Shown here: positions 1 through 4,732 of the stretch, one piece after another
How positions within the stretch are numbered: the stretch's first letter is position 1
Layout of the letters: every line of letters begins with the position of its first letter
Assembly: GCA_009777365.1 (NCBI GenBank)
Contig: WRLZ01000042.1
Span: 1-6,085, forward strand
Origin: Candidatus Saccharimonadota bacterium
GTDB taxonomy: Bacteria > Patescibacteriota > Saccharimonadia > Saccharimonadales > Saccharimonadaceae
Direction of reading: 5' to 3'
Length of the DNA stretch: 6,085 bases
The notes under the pieces: model-generated
What the model was told of the DNA's origin: nothing
Database searches by the model: none
What the model saw: the letters and a program-made list of their open reading frames with translations, nothing else
Translations under genes and position numbers: made by a program

Positions 1-776
1 GCCTTCTCTATTTCGTTGAGCTCTTTCTTTTCCTTTACAACCAACTCGCCACTTTCCGGCGGTGTCCACAGCGCCGAAAAAACCCCCTTCCACCACTTAA
101 ACCCATCTCCTTGGAGAATGCTTGTCGACTTCTTCTCTTTCAAGCTCTCGATATAATCCTTCGTGTCCTTATGCCAATCATTATTTGCCGGCCGCGCCAA
201 TATCTGAATATAAAAATCCTCATTCTCCTCCATCTTAGCCAACTCTCCAGTGATCGCCGCGAGCGGATCAACGTCAAAATTATCGAACGTCCGAATCGGC
301 AACGCCTCATTCTCGCTAAGCACCAACTCCGCCGACATCTTCACAGGATCATGTTCCGCCACTCTCGCGTAATCTTCCGCCGCCTCGCTAATCTGCACCG
401 TCGGATACTGCGCGTAAATCTGTCCTTCGACGAACTTGCGAAGAGTCTTCGGCACCCAAACGAAGAACTTTATCTGTTGCTTACTGCTCACAATCTCAAG
501 GCTGAAATGCTCCTGGATCACCCCGGCTTTCAACTCTTCATCATCCCTCAGGATCCCATGCAGACTCGCAAACATCTGCTCCGCCGCCAGAGCCTGCTTA
601 TCATTCGCCCTCGGGATTTCGAGCATGAGAAGCGTCCCGTCCAGCTCTTTCGCTCCGTTCTTGAACCCCTTATCCTTTCGGAGCGCCCTCCAAAGTATCA
701 ATCCCACAAACAAAATCAGTAGCGGTAACCAAAACCAGACCTGAAATAAGAAAATTGCCGCTGGCGTTTCTATCAT
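1..776 (-). CDS. Membrane-anchored N-terminal part of a CPR-type putative secretion/conjugation ATPase protein (partial)
   Basis: The reading frame is open on the minus strand from ATG at 776 to the window edge, giving 258 codons; the C-terminus lies outside. Residues 8-29 form one hydrophobic helix rich in Phe, Leu and Trp, followed by Arg/Lys, so the bulk is probably cytoplasmic. A soluble domain follows with the segment LEIPRANDKQALAAEQMFAS at about residues 52-71 and a charged, helical continuation. From memory of Saccharibacteria and other CPR proteomes, this arrangement (TM helix, then a 'P..N.K..LAAEQMF..LHG' segment) is the N-terminal domain of large proteins whose C-terminal half is a VirD4/HerA-like ATPase. 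That half is not visible here, so the ATPase role is inference. Codons end mostly in G or T, opposite to the plus-strand genes. A weak AGG precedes the start and the promoter lies only a few bases upstream. It could instead be an unrelated one-helix CPR protein. Confidence 0.6.
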   Translation of the reverse strand, partial: MIETPAAIFLFQVWFWLPLLILFVGLILWRALRKDKGFKNGAKELDGTLLMLEIPRANDKQALAAEQMFASLHGILRDDEELKAGVIQEHFSLEIVSSKQQIKFFVWVPKTLRKFVEGQIYAQYPTVQISEAAEDYARVAEHDPVKMSAELVLSENEALPIRTFDNFDVDPLAAITGELAKMEENEDFYIQILARPANNDWHKDTKDYIESLKEKKSTSILQGDGFKWWKGVFSALWTPPESGELVVKEKKELNEIEK

Positions 777-785
777 AATACCTAT

Positions 786-814
786 ATTTTAACATAACCA
801 TAATCATTTTACAA
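786..814 (-). promoter_or_regulatory. Promoter of the left-edge minus-strand gene
   Basis: On the minus strand TTGTAA (814-809) is followed after 17 bp by TAAAAT (791-786). The expected transcription start is near 779, leaving only about 3 nt before the ATG at 776, so the mRNA would be essentially leaderless. The -35 box matches only moderately. Confidence 0.5.
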
Positions 815-878
815 TAGTTACCATAGCATCCGTCACATAGTCATAGAGCAAATATTTGAAGATTTTGTCCAAAAAGGC

Positions 879-907
879 TTGAAAAATACAAGACAGTGTG
901 TTATAAT
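879..907 (+). promoter_or_regulatory. Sigma70-type promoter of the rod-shaped small RNA
   Basis: TTGAAA (879-884), a 17-bp spacer and a perfect TATAAT (902-907), with GTGTGT directly before the -10 box. The predicted start is about 914, some 22 nt before the first stem of the small RNA. No good start codon with a Shine-Dalgarno sequence follows, which favours an RNA gene. Confidence 0.7.
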
Positions 908-913
908 ATATAT

Positions 914-1017
914 AGTAAACAGGAAATAATAGGTTCTCCCGATGAGTCAATCGGGCGCAGAGGTGATGCCCACCCTTACCTCATGCGCCACAACGGTTGG
1001 CTCATCGGGAGTTTTTT
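914..1017 (+). ncRNA. Stand-alone ~104-nt rod-like structured small RNA with built-in terminator
   Basis: The predicted transcript runs from about 914 to the T-run at 1012-1017. It folds into one nearly continuous rod. 936-946 pairs with 1001-1011 (11 bp, perfect), 947-953 with 994-1000 (7 bp including two G-U), then a 4-nt ACAA bulge (990-993). 954-959 pairs with 984-989, A983 is bulged, and 960-964 pairs with 978-982. The apical loop is 965-977. The outer helix plus six T's is a classical intrinsic terminator. Size and rod shape recall SRP 4.5S RNA, but the conserved GGAA tetraloop and asymmetric loop of SRP domain IV are absent. I recognise no Rfam family. It could also be a leader/attenuator for the gene at 1109, but that gene has its own promoter downstream. 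Confidence 0.55.
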
Positions 1018-1038
1018 GCGTCCCCAGCCCTCCCCCAC

Positions 1039-1067
1039 TTGCAATCTGGTTTCATTTCTGCTATTAT
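1039..1067 (+). promoter_or_regulatory. Promoter of the Asn/Gly-stalk membrane protein
   Basis: TTGCAA (1039-1044), a 17-bp spacer, TATTAT (1062-1067). The start is expected near 1074, giving a leader of about 35 nt that carries the ribosome binding site AAGGGGG (1098-1104) 4 nt before ATG 1109. Confidence 0.6.
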
Positions 1068-1108
1068 CAAGGTAATTATGGTTAATCTTATAAATAAAAG
1101 GGGGTAAA

Positions 1109-1978
1109 ATGGACCGAGACAACGATAGAACAAGCGGAAATTCCAAAAAATTCTCCGCTCGCGCCATACATAACAGAAATATGCAAAACAATAACTCGCG
1201 TCGCGGCGTAGCTTCAGACGAAGTTTTTGATGCAATCCCGGACCACGAGGAGTCGGCAAGGTCATTCGTCGAGGAAGAGGACAACGCCTCTTACGAAGAA
1301 GACCGCCCGGACTACAGAGATAATACTCGCTACGAGAACAACAAACCAAAAGGCGGCGGCATGAAAGGCGTACTCATAGCCCTTGTCGCTATAATCGCTG
1401 TGGTGGTTATCGGTATTTTAATCTGGTCCGCTGTCAAGGAGGACGAGGCGACCGACGGCAATACCGGTGGCGCTGGATCTGGCCAAGAAGAAAGCAATGT
1501 CAATAATGGTAGCAATAATAACCATAACAACAACGGCCCAAGCAACGGCAACAACAACGGTTCTGGCAACAATAATAATGGCTCTGGCAATAACAACGGC
1601 GGCTCAAGCGGAAACAACGGCGGCGGAACTGGCAACATCACCCCTGGCCCAATGGAAGACACCATCGACTCCATCATCGAAGCCTTCACGAACTCCACTT
1701 TCTTCGAGGAGAACCCAGCCCGCTACGAGTTCAGTGGCCTACAGATCAATAATGGTCAAACCGAAGGCTTCCGAAACGCTACTGTCGCTATCATGCCAAC
1801 AGAGGGTGCCAGTTTTGTCGGAATGTTTTATCGAACACCAACTCTCGGCTGGCAATGGTTCGCCGCCGCCGAGCAACAAACCACCCCATGTACCAACTTC
1901 AACACCAACGACCTCAGGAACGCCTTCTTCGGCCAGCCCTGCCTAGATGCTAGCGGCAACACCACAACAGTCCAATAG
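1109..1978 (+). CDS. Single-pass membrane protein with Asn/Gly-rich stalk and extracytoplasmic domain, function unknown
   Basis: This gene encodes 289 aa. Residues 1-84 are a highly charged, probably cytoplasmic region: first basic (RNRN, SRRG), then acidic (EEEDNASYEED). One strong transmembrane helix lies at about 86-107 (Ile/Val/Ala/Leu), with a Lys before it and acidic residues after. By the positive-inside rule and the Asn/Gly/Ser linker at 130-177, the C-terminal part should face outward. The linker is disordered and stalk-like. A compact domain of about 110 aa follows (179-289), with aromatic residues (FYRTPTLGWQWF, 240-251) and two cysteines, C261 and C278, that could form a disulfide. 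There is no signal peptidase site, LPxTG or catalytic motif. The start is set by the SD at 1098-1104 and the promoter at 1039. The unit ends at the terminator at 1992. I do not recognise the family; presumably a cell-surface protein. Confidence 0.85.
   Translation: MDRDNDRTSGNSKKFSARAIHNRNMQNNNSRRGVASDEVFDAIPDHEESARSFVEEEDNASYEEDRPDYRDNTRYENNKPKGGGMKGVLIALVAIIAVVVIGILIWSAVKEDEATDGNTGGAGSGQEESNVNNGSNNNHNNNGPSNGNNNGSGNNNNGSGNNNGGSSGNNGGGTGNITPGPMEDTIDSIIEAFTNSTFFEENPARYEFSGLQINNGQTEGFRNATVAIMPTEGASFVGMFYRTPTLGWQWFAAAEQQTTPCTNFNTNDLRNAFFGQPCLDASGNTTTVQ
1496..1636 (+). repeat. Low-complexity Asn/Gly/Ser coding repeat
   Basis: Tandem, imperfect AAY and GGY codons with interspersed TCT/AGC encode the stalk at residues 130-176 of the membrane protein. 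Units such as GSGNNNN and GSGNNNGG recur. Such tracts change length easily by replication slippage. Confidence 0.8.
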
Positions 1979-1991
1979 ATAGACGAATATC

Positions 1992-2016
1992 AAAAAGCAC
2001 CTTCGGGGCGCTTTTT
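1992..2016 (+). terminator. Intrinsic terminator after the stalk membrane protein
   Basis: AAAAAGC (1992-1998) pairs with GCTTTTT (2010-2016) around a GC-rich tip with a TTCG-type loop, and the right arm ends in five T's. It lies 14 nt after the stop at 1978. The A/T arms make it potentially bidirectional, so it may also stop minus-strand transcription. Confidence 0.8.
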
Positions 2017-2040
2017 GCCGCAGGCTCATGAGGAGCATAA

Positions 2041-2070
2041 GCAAAACCAAAACCACGCTTTTGGTTTTGC
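2041..2070. other. Perfect 12-bp inverted repeat (hairpin), role unknown
   Basis: GCAAAACCAAAA (2041-2052) and its exact complement TTTTGGTTTTGC (2059-2070) flank a 6-nt loop. No T-run follows on either strand, so it is not a typical terminator. It lies between the terminators of two converging units (plus gene at 1109, minus RNA at 2451-2121) and could stabilise 3' ends or be a protein-binding site. Confidence 0.5.
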
Positions 2071-2120
2071 GAGTTCGCCCCAACTCTTACGAAACCACAC
2101 TTTCCATGAGCGGTTGCAGC

Positions 2121-2173
2121 CTAAAATAATAACCCCCATCTATTCTCGCAGAGAACATAGACAGGGGCTATTG
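2121..2173 (-). terminator. Terminator of the minus-strand ncRNA
   Basis: On the minus strand a stem forms from 2164-2172 against 2128-2136 (CCCC/GGGG plus AATA/TATT), continues with 2158-2161/2139-2142 and 2151-2155/2143-2147, and has a 3-nt loop at 2148-2150. It runs out into TTATTATTTT (2132-2123). Confidence 0.6.
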
Positions 2174-2451
2174 GCATTATACTAATACCCTTTAACGCAT
2201 CAAGTTGCTGACCCAGATTTCTCCGGAGCGTGACCCACCTCACACAAATAGGGGCCCGCCGGTTAAAGGGGTTATTCTGCATACAAGCCTAGCGAAGTGG
2301 AGGTAAAATACTTATAAGATATAATTTCCGAAGAAAAAATATCCCTGCCAGAGTTCTATGCAGATAACGATCTGCTAACGAGTTAGCAGAAAGTATAAAT
2401 AGGTTGTTATAGTTTCAGTTTAGGTAACAAACAGGAATGTTATCCTAACTC
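2121..2451 (-). ncRNA. Putative ~330-nt structured non-coding RNA
   Basis: A near-consensus minus-strand promoter (2486-2458) and a terminator hairpin (2173-2127 with a U-rich tail to 2121) bracket a stretch with no credible ORF but many self-complementary segments. In plus-strand coordinates these are: hairpin 2420-2429/2438-2448; hairpin 2372-2378/2383-2389; overlapping hairpin 2360-2365/2370-2375; hairpin 2318-2322/2339-2343 with inner pairs 2325-2328/2333-2336; and a long-range helix 2188-2196/2262-2270 extended by AATA/TATT. The 5' segment 2445-2454 can alternatively pair perfectly (10 bp) with 2377-2386. The size fits tmRNA or RNase P RNA. However, I find neither the tmRNA tRNA-like ends and tag frame nor the RNase P GAGGAAAGTC/ACAGAA core. 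No minus-strand gene follows before 776, so a riboswitch role is unlikely. Confidence 0.5.
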
Positions 2452-2457
2452 GTTCCC

Positions 2458-2486
2458 ATTATAGCACACTTGCAAGCAAAAGTCAA
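2458..2486 (-). promoter_or_regulatory. Near-consensus promoter of the minus-strand ncRNA
   Basis: On the minus strand TTGACT (2486-2481), a 17-bp spacer, and TATAAT (2463-2458), with AAGTGTGC directly before the -10. The start is expected at about 2453-2451. The flank and both ends of the spacer closely match the plus-strand promoter at 4530-4558. Confidence 0.75.
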
Positions 2487-2489
2487 TAG

Positions 2490-2554
2490 TTTTTCGCAAA
2501 AAAGTGCCATTTTATACCCAAAAAGTCCAATTTTCCCCATCTGTCAACCATTTT
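2490..2554. promoter_or_regulatory. Helically phased A/T tracts upstream of the ncRNA promoter
   Basis: Runs of T or A on the plus strand at 2490-2494, 2498-2503, 2510-2513, 2520-2524, 2531-2534 and 2551-2554 have centres about 8.5-11 bp apart, with one turn skipped near 2542. Phased A-tracts bend DNA, and A-rich upstream DNA can contact the RNA polymerase alpha subunit. The tracts end 4 bp upstream of the -35 box. The activating role is inferred. Confidence 0.4.
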
Positions 2555-2574
2555 CGACCAGATTCGAGCACCCT

Positions 2575-2857
2575 CATCACGCTAATGCTTAAAATATTGT
2601 CTAATTCTTGCCATCACATCATGCTTATGCTTATATAGTTCCATTCTCTCCCCACGAAAACCGCTAGCGCTATCAGTGCCGCCAGTAGAGACAGAGATAG
2701 ACTCGATGCCAGCATTGGTGGTATAGACTGAGTGGCCGCCACGGATGAACCAAGGACCAGAGGCAAAGACAGAGTAGGCAAGAGCCCCCGACCACCCAGA
2801 GGATTCGGTAGAGGGTATGTCTATGATAGAGTTCTCTTATCTCCCATCACGCTTATG
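2575..2857 (+). repeat. Imperfect 13-bp direct repeats flanking the lectin-like fragment
   Basis: CATCACGCTAATG (2575-2587) and CATCACGCTTATG (2845-2857) differ at one base and lie on either side of the fragment at 2582-2836. A looser third copy, with CATCACATCATGCTTATG, lies at 2612-2629. The pair may mark an insertion or a recombination event, or may be coincidental. Confidence 0.35.
2582..2836 (-). pseudogene. C-terminal fragment of a C-type-lectin/FGE-like surface protein (copy A)
   Basis: A minus-strand frame open between a TAA (2839-2837) and a TAG (2584-2582) encodes a core of 51 aa (2804-2652) beginning SSGWSGALAYSV and containing PWFIRGG, TNAGIES and GFRG. The RGG...AG...GFR layout is that of the C-terminal half of formylglycine-generating-enzyme-like C-type-lectin folds. 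These are also the variable domains of many diversity-generating-retroelement targets. There is no start codon with an SD and no N-terminal part. After GFRG the frame runs into an unrelated Lys/His-rich tail, so the original end is lost. It aligns without gaps to copy B at 4324-4504, with 26 of 51 residues identical. It is most likely a relic or a donor cassette rather than an expressed gene. Confidence 0.6.
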
Positions 2858-2878
2858 TTGTAATTTTCGAGTATTTCA

Positions 2879-2908
2879 TTGACCATTAGCCATCGGGCGT
2901 TATATAAT
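2879..2908 (+). promoter_or_regulatory. dprA promoter that implies a leaderless mRNA
   Basis: TTGACC (2879-2884), an 18-bp spacer, and TATAAT (2903-2908). The start is expected within a base or two of ATG 2915. The possible upstream TTG start codon at 2879 is itself the first three bases of the -35 box, so the ATG is the better start. Confidence 0.65.
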
Positions 2909-2914
2909 CAGATA

Positions 2915-3784
2915 ATGTGGAATATAAATAAAACCCTACCCCACGAATCCGAATGGACCAGGCCCCTGCAAAACATAGCCAAGCCCCCTTCTGTCCTACG
3001 TTATCTTGGCGCCCTGCCAAGCGAGCGCACCCCAACCGTCGCCATCGTTGGCGCTCGCAAACCCACCGCCTATGGCGAAGAAATGACCCTAAAGTTCGCC
3101 TTCGAGCTCGCCAAGTGCGGCATAATCATCGTCAGCGGCCTCGCCCTCGGCATCGACGCCTTGGCGCACAAAGGAGCTCTCGACGCCGGAGGCATCACTA
3201 TTGCCGTCCTCGGCAACGGCCTGCCAACAATCTACCCCAGCCGCCACCAGAGCCTCGCCAGGCGTATTTTAGATAATGGCGGCGCAATCCTAAGCGAATA
3301 CCCCGAAAACTCACCAGCCTGGCCCTCGAACTTCCTCGAACGAAACCGCATCGTCTCTGGCCTCTCTGACGCTGTATTGGTTATCGAAGCCGCCGAACGT
3401 AGCGGCACCCTCAGCACCGCCGCCCACGCCCTCGAGCAAGGCCGCACCATCTTCGCCCTGCCCGGCCACATCACCTCCCCGCTCTCCACCGGTTGCAACA
3501 ATCTCCTAAAGCAAGGCGCCACTCCCGCCACATCCGTTGACGATATTCTCCATGCCTTAAAGATCATGCCAGAACAGTCCGCGAAATCTCTCAATACCAA
3601 ATCCCGCCCAACCACCGATCCCGAAAGCCTCATTTTTGCTAAACTGGAAGAAGGTCTAACCGACGGCGACGAAATCATGAAATCTCTCAGCCTCCCCGCC
3701 AGCGACTTCGCCGTCGCCATCACCATGCTCGAAATCGGCGACTTCGTGGTTAGCCTTGGAGCTAATAGGTGGTCTATAAAGTAA
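2915..3784 (+). CDS. dprA: DNA processing protein DprA (Smf), recombination mediator
   Basis: DprA binds incoming single-stranded DNA in the cytoplasm during natural transformation and loads RecA; the family is also kept in non-competent bacteria. The 289-aa protein has the whole Rossmann-like core: VGARKPTAYG (45-54), SGLALGIDALAH (74-85), LGNGLPTIYP (99-108), SEYP (127-130), FLERNRIVSGLS (140-151), SGTLSTA (163-169), ALPG (181-184) and the GCNNLLKQGA segment (193-202). After a linker, about 235-289 fits the C-terminal winged-helix domain. An N-terminal SAM-type domain is missing or vestigial, making it shorter than the E. coli protein of about 370 aa. I chose ATG 2915 over an in-frame TTG at 2879 because the latter overlaps the -35 box; the transcript then has no SD. 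The stop lies 2 bp from the stop of the convergent HAD gene. Codons are strongly C-ending. Confidence 0.95.
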   Translation: MWNINKTLPHESEWTRPLQNIAKPPSVLRYLGALPSERTPTVAIVGARKPTAYGEEMTLKFAFELAKCGIIIVSGLALGIDALAHKGALDAGGITIAVLGNGLPTIYPSRHQSLARRILDNGGAILSEYPENSPAWPSNFLERNRIVSGLSDAVLVIEAAERSGTLSTAAHALEQGRTIFALPGHITSPLSTGCNNLLKQGATPATSVDDILHALKIMPEQSAKSLNTKSRPTTDPESLIFAKLEEGLTDGDEIMKSLSLPASDFAVAITMLEIGDFVVSLGANRWSIK

Positions 3785-3786
3785 GC

Positions 3787-4263
3787 CTAATCCACAAACG
3801 ACGTCATATGATAACTCGTAAACCCAGCATCCTCCACTTCCCGAAGCGTCGAATGCTTATCGTCAATAAACACAATATCCTCCTTAGATACCCCAAGCCT
3901 ATTCATATACTGCTGGATCGCAACGAGTTTCAAATCCGACCCCGCAATGAAAATAACGTTTTCCCTCTTTATACTCGGATAATATTTTTCCAGCCACTTA
4001 TACTTCTCATCAATCTCATGATTCGTCGTGATAGCCCCAAGCACATAAATCCTACTCGGATCAAGCTCCCGCACCACATCCACCATCGTCTCAAGCGGCC
4101 TACTGTTTATAAAAACATCCCCGAAAAACAACTCCTCAAAAGTCTGCCCTCTCCGCCCATCACCCCCGCTGATATGATTGTTATACCGATACTCCGACAA
4201 AGTCCCATCCAAATCCAAAAACACAATCCTCCCCTTAATCTTCTCAACCAACCCTCTTCGCAT
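3787..4263 (-). CDS. Small HAD-superfamily hydrolase (putative phosphatase)
   Basis: The 158-aa protein carries the HAD motifs. Motif I is FLDLDGTL (15-22), with nucleophile D17 and acid/base D19. The motif II region is at IYVLGAITT (72-80), where the expected Ser/Thr is not clear-cut. A likely motif III lysine is K112, and motif IV is IDDKHSTLREVEDAGF (133-148) with the Mg-binding pair D134/D135. The short insert between motif I and the core has no large cap, so a small-cap phosphatase acting on an accessible phosphate group is likely. The substrate cannot be told. A strong AGGAGG (4277-4272) sits 8 nt before ATG 4263. A weak promoter candidate is TTGGTT (4312-4307), 15 bp, TAGAAT (4291-4286). 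The gene is convergent with dprA with 2 bp between stops, so its terminator must lie inside dprA or be factor-dependent. Codons are G/T-ending, opposite to dprA. Confidence 0.85.
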   Translation of the reverse strand: MRRGLVEKIKGRIVFLDLDGTLSEYRYNNHISGGDGRRGQTFEELFFGDVFINSRPLETMVDVVRELDPSRIYVLGAITTNHEIDEKYKWLEKYYPSIKRENVIFIAGSDLKLVAIQQYMNRLGVSKEDIVFIDDKHSTLREVEDAGFTSYHMTSFVD

Positions 4264-4323
4264 ATTACAGTCCTCCTATATCCTTATTCTACCATACTCC
4301 CTCTCCAACCAATCATCTTCTGC

Positions 4324-4504
4324 ATCCTCTGGGTGGTCGGGGGCGCAGGCTCGCTCTGTTTCAAATGCCAATCCTTGGCCTATGCGGGGTGGCCAGTCCG
4401 CTACTGTGGGCACTGCTGGTGTTGAGTCTAATTATGACACCACTGGAGAGGCTACTGATACACGCGGTTTTCGTGGGGTGGTCTCAATTTTCCCACTACT
4501 GTAA
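4324..4504 (+). pseudogene. C-terminal fragment of a C-type-lectin/FGE-like surface protein (copy B)
   Basis: A plus-strand frame encodes SSGWSGAQARSVSNANPW, then MRGGQ, TAGVES, and the natural-looking end GFRGVVSIFPLL before TAA (4502-4504). It matches copy A (2582-2836, minus) over 51 residues with 26 identical and no gap. At DNA level the first 21 nt (4324-4344) and a 15-nt block near the end (4464-4478) are identical to copy A, while the middle is highly diverged. Upstream the frame runs back into the antisense of the HAD gene, and no start codon with an SD is seen, so the N-terminal part of the protein is missing. The RGG...GFR pattern points to the C-terminal part of an FGE-like C-type-lectin fold. 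It is probably a relic or a silent cassette. Confidence 0.6.
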
Positions 4505-4529
4505 ATCATTAGGAAATCACCCAAAACTA

Positions 4530-4558
4530 TTGACTTTTCACCCAAAGTGTGCTATAAT
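4530..4558 (+). promoter_or_regulatory. Near-perfect promoter of the GlcG/HbpS-like unit
   Basis: TTGACT (4530-4535), a 17-bp spacer, and TATAAT (4553-4558), with AAGTGTGC before the -10. Transcription should begin near 4565, about 225 nt before the start codon at 4790. Confidence 0.8.
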
Positions 4559-4579
4559 ACAAGAAGGCGAAGGCATAGA

Positions 4580-4732
4580 ATGTTTACATTCTTTCCTGAA
4601 CCGACGCCCTATTATGCCGGCGAAGCCGGGATAATAGAGATGTATAATGGGAATTGTTTCTCATCGCAACTTTACACAATAACTTCACCATTTGTTTTTG
4701 CCCCATTTGTACGTGAAAATCTTCGTGTATAA
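4580..4732 (+). CDS. Possible 50-aa leader peptide or small protein
   Basis: ATG 4580 has GAAGG (4569-4573) at 6-nt spacing and lies about 15 nt after the predicted transcript start. The frame encodes 50 aa (MFTFFPEPTPYYAGEAGIIE...), rich in aromatic residues and proline, and ends with TAA at 4730-4732. It is not a clear membrane helix or known domain. Translating ribosomes would cover 4694-4703 and so change which of the two downstream helices forms, as in leader-peptide attenuation. The frame may also be fortuitous. Confidence 0.35.
   Translation: MFTFFPEPTPYYAGEAGIIEMYNGNCFSSQLYTITSPFVFAPFVRENLRV
4609..4637 (+). other. Strong 12-bp hairpin in the leader
   Basis: CTATTAT (4609-4615) pairs with ATAATAG (4631-4637) and CCGGC (4617-4621) with GCCGG (4625-4629), with one G-G mismatch (4616/4630) and a GAA loop. 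No T-run follows, so it is not a terminator. Confidence 0.6.

Noticed and set aside
111..722. Plus-strand ORF of 203 codons
   Set aside because: It is antisense to the left-edge minus-strand gene, has an Arg/Leu/His-rich improbable composition, and has no SD. The minus frame has a promoter, a membrane helix and sensible codon use.
914..1017. Signal recognition particle 4.5S RNA
   Set aside because: Length and rod shape fit, but the GGAA tetraloop and the conserved asymmetric loop of domain IV are missing.
976..1698. Minus-strand ORFs antisense to the stalk protein
   Set aside because: They are shadows. The Leu/Pro-rich protein arises from reading Asn/Gly codons backwards, and no promoter or SD supports them.
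1467..1946. Second plus-strand frame inside the stalk protein gene
   Set aside because: Its Thr/Ala-rich low-complexity product is the frame-shifted reading of AAC/GGC repeats and it has no start signal of its own.
2177..2204. Second minus-strand promoter (TTGATG, 16 bp, TATAAT)
   Set aside because: It lies inside the proposed ncRNA and would yield only a ~50-nt transcript made of the terminator hairpin. It is better explained as part of the conserved RNA or chance.
2188..2270. Twister ribozyme
   Set aside because: TAACGC and GCCCG..GGTTAAA recall twister core bases. However, the TAAC would be locked in the 9-bp outer helix and two extra bases interrupt the core motif.
2121..2451. tmRNA or RNase P RNA gene
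   Set aside because: The size fits, but I found no tRNA-like 3' end or tag frame for tmRNA and no GAGGAAAGTC or ACAGAA core for RNase P. A covariance-model search is needed to settle this.
2490..2554. CRISPR-like or tandem repeat array
   Set aside because: The roughly 20-bp spaced units share only A/T tracts, not a conserved repeat, so DNA curvature is the better reading.
3232..3726. Minus-strand ORF antisense to dprA
   Set aside because: It is a shadow of a well-conserved plus-strand gene and has no start signals.
3769..4425. Plus-strand ORF antisense to the HAD gene
   Set aside because: The minus frame carries clear HAD motifs and a strong SD. Only the 3' end of the overlapping plus-strand frames (from 4324) has independent meaning, as lectin-like copy B.
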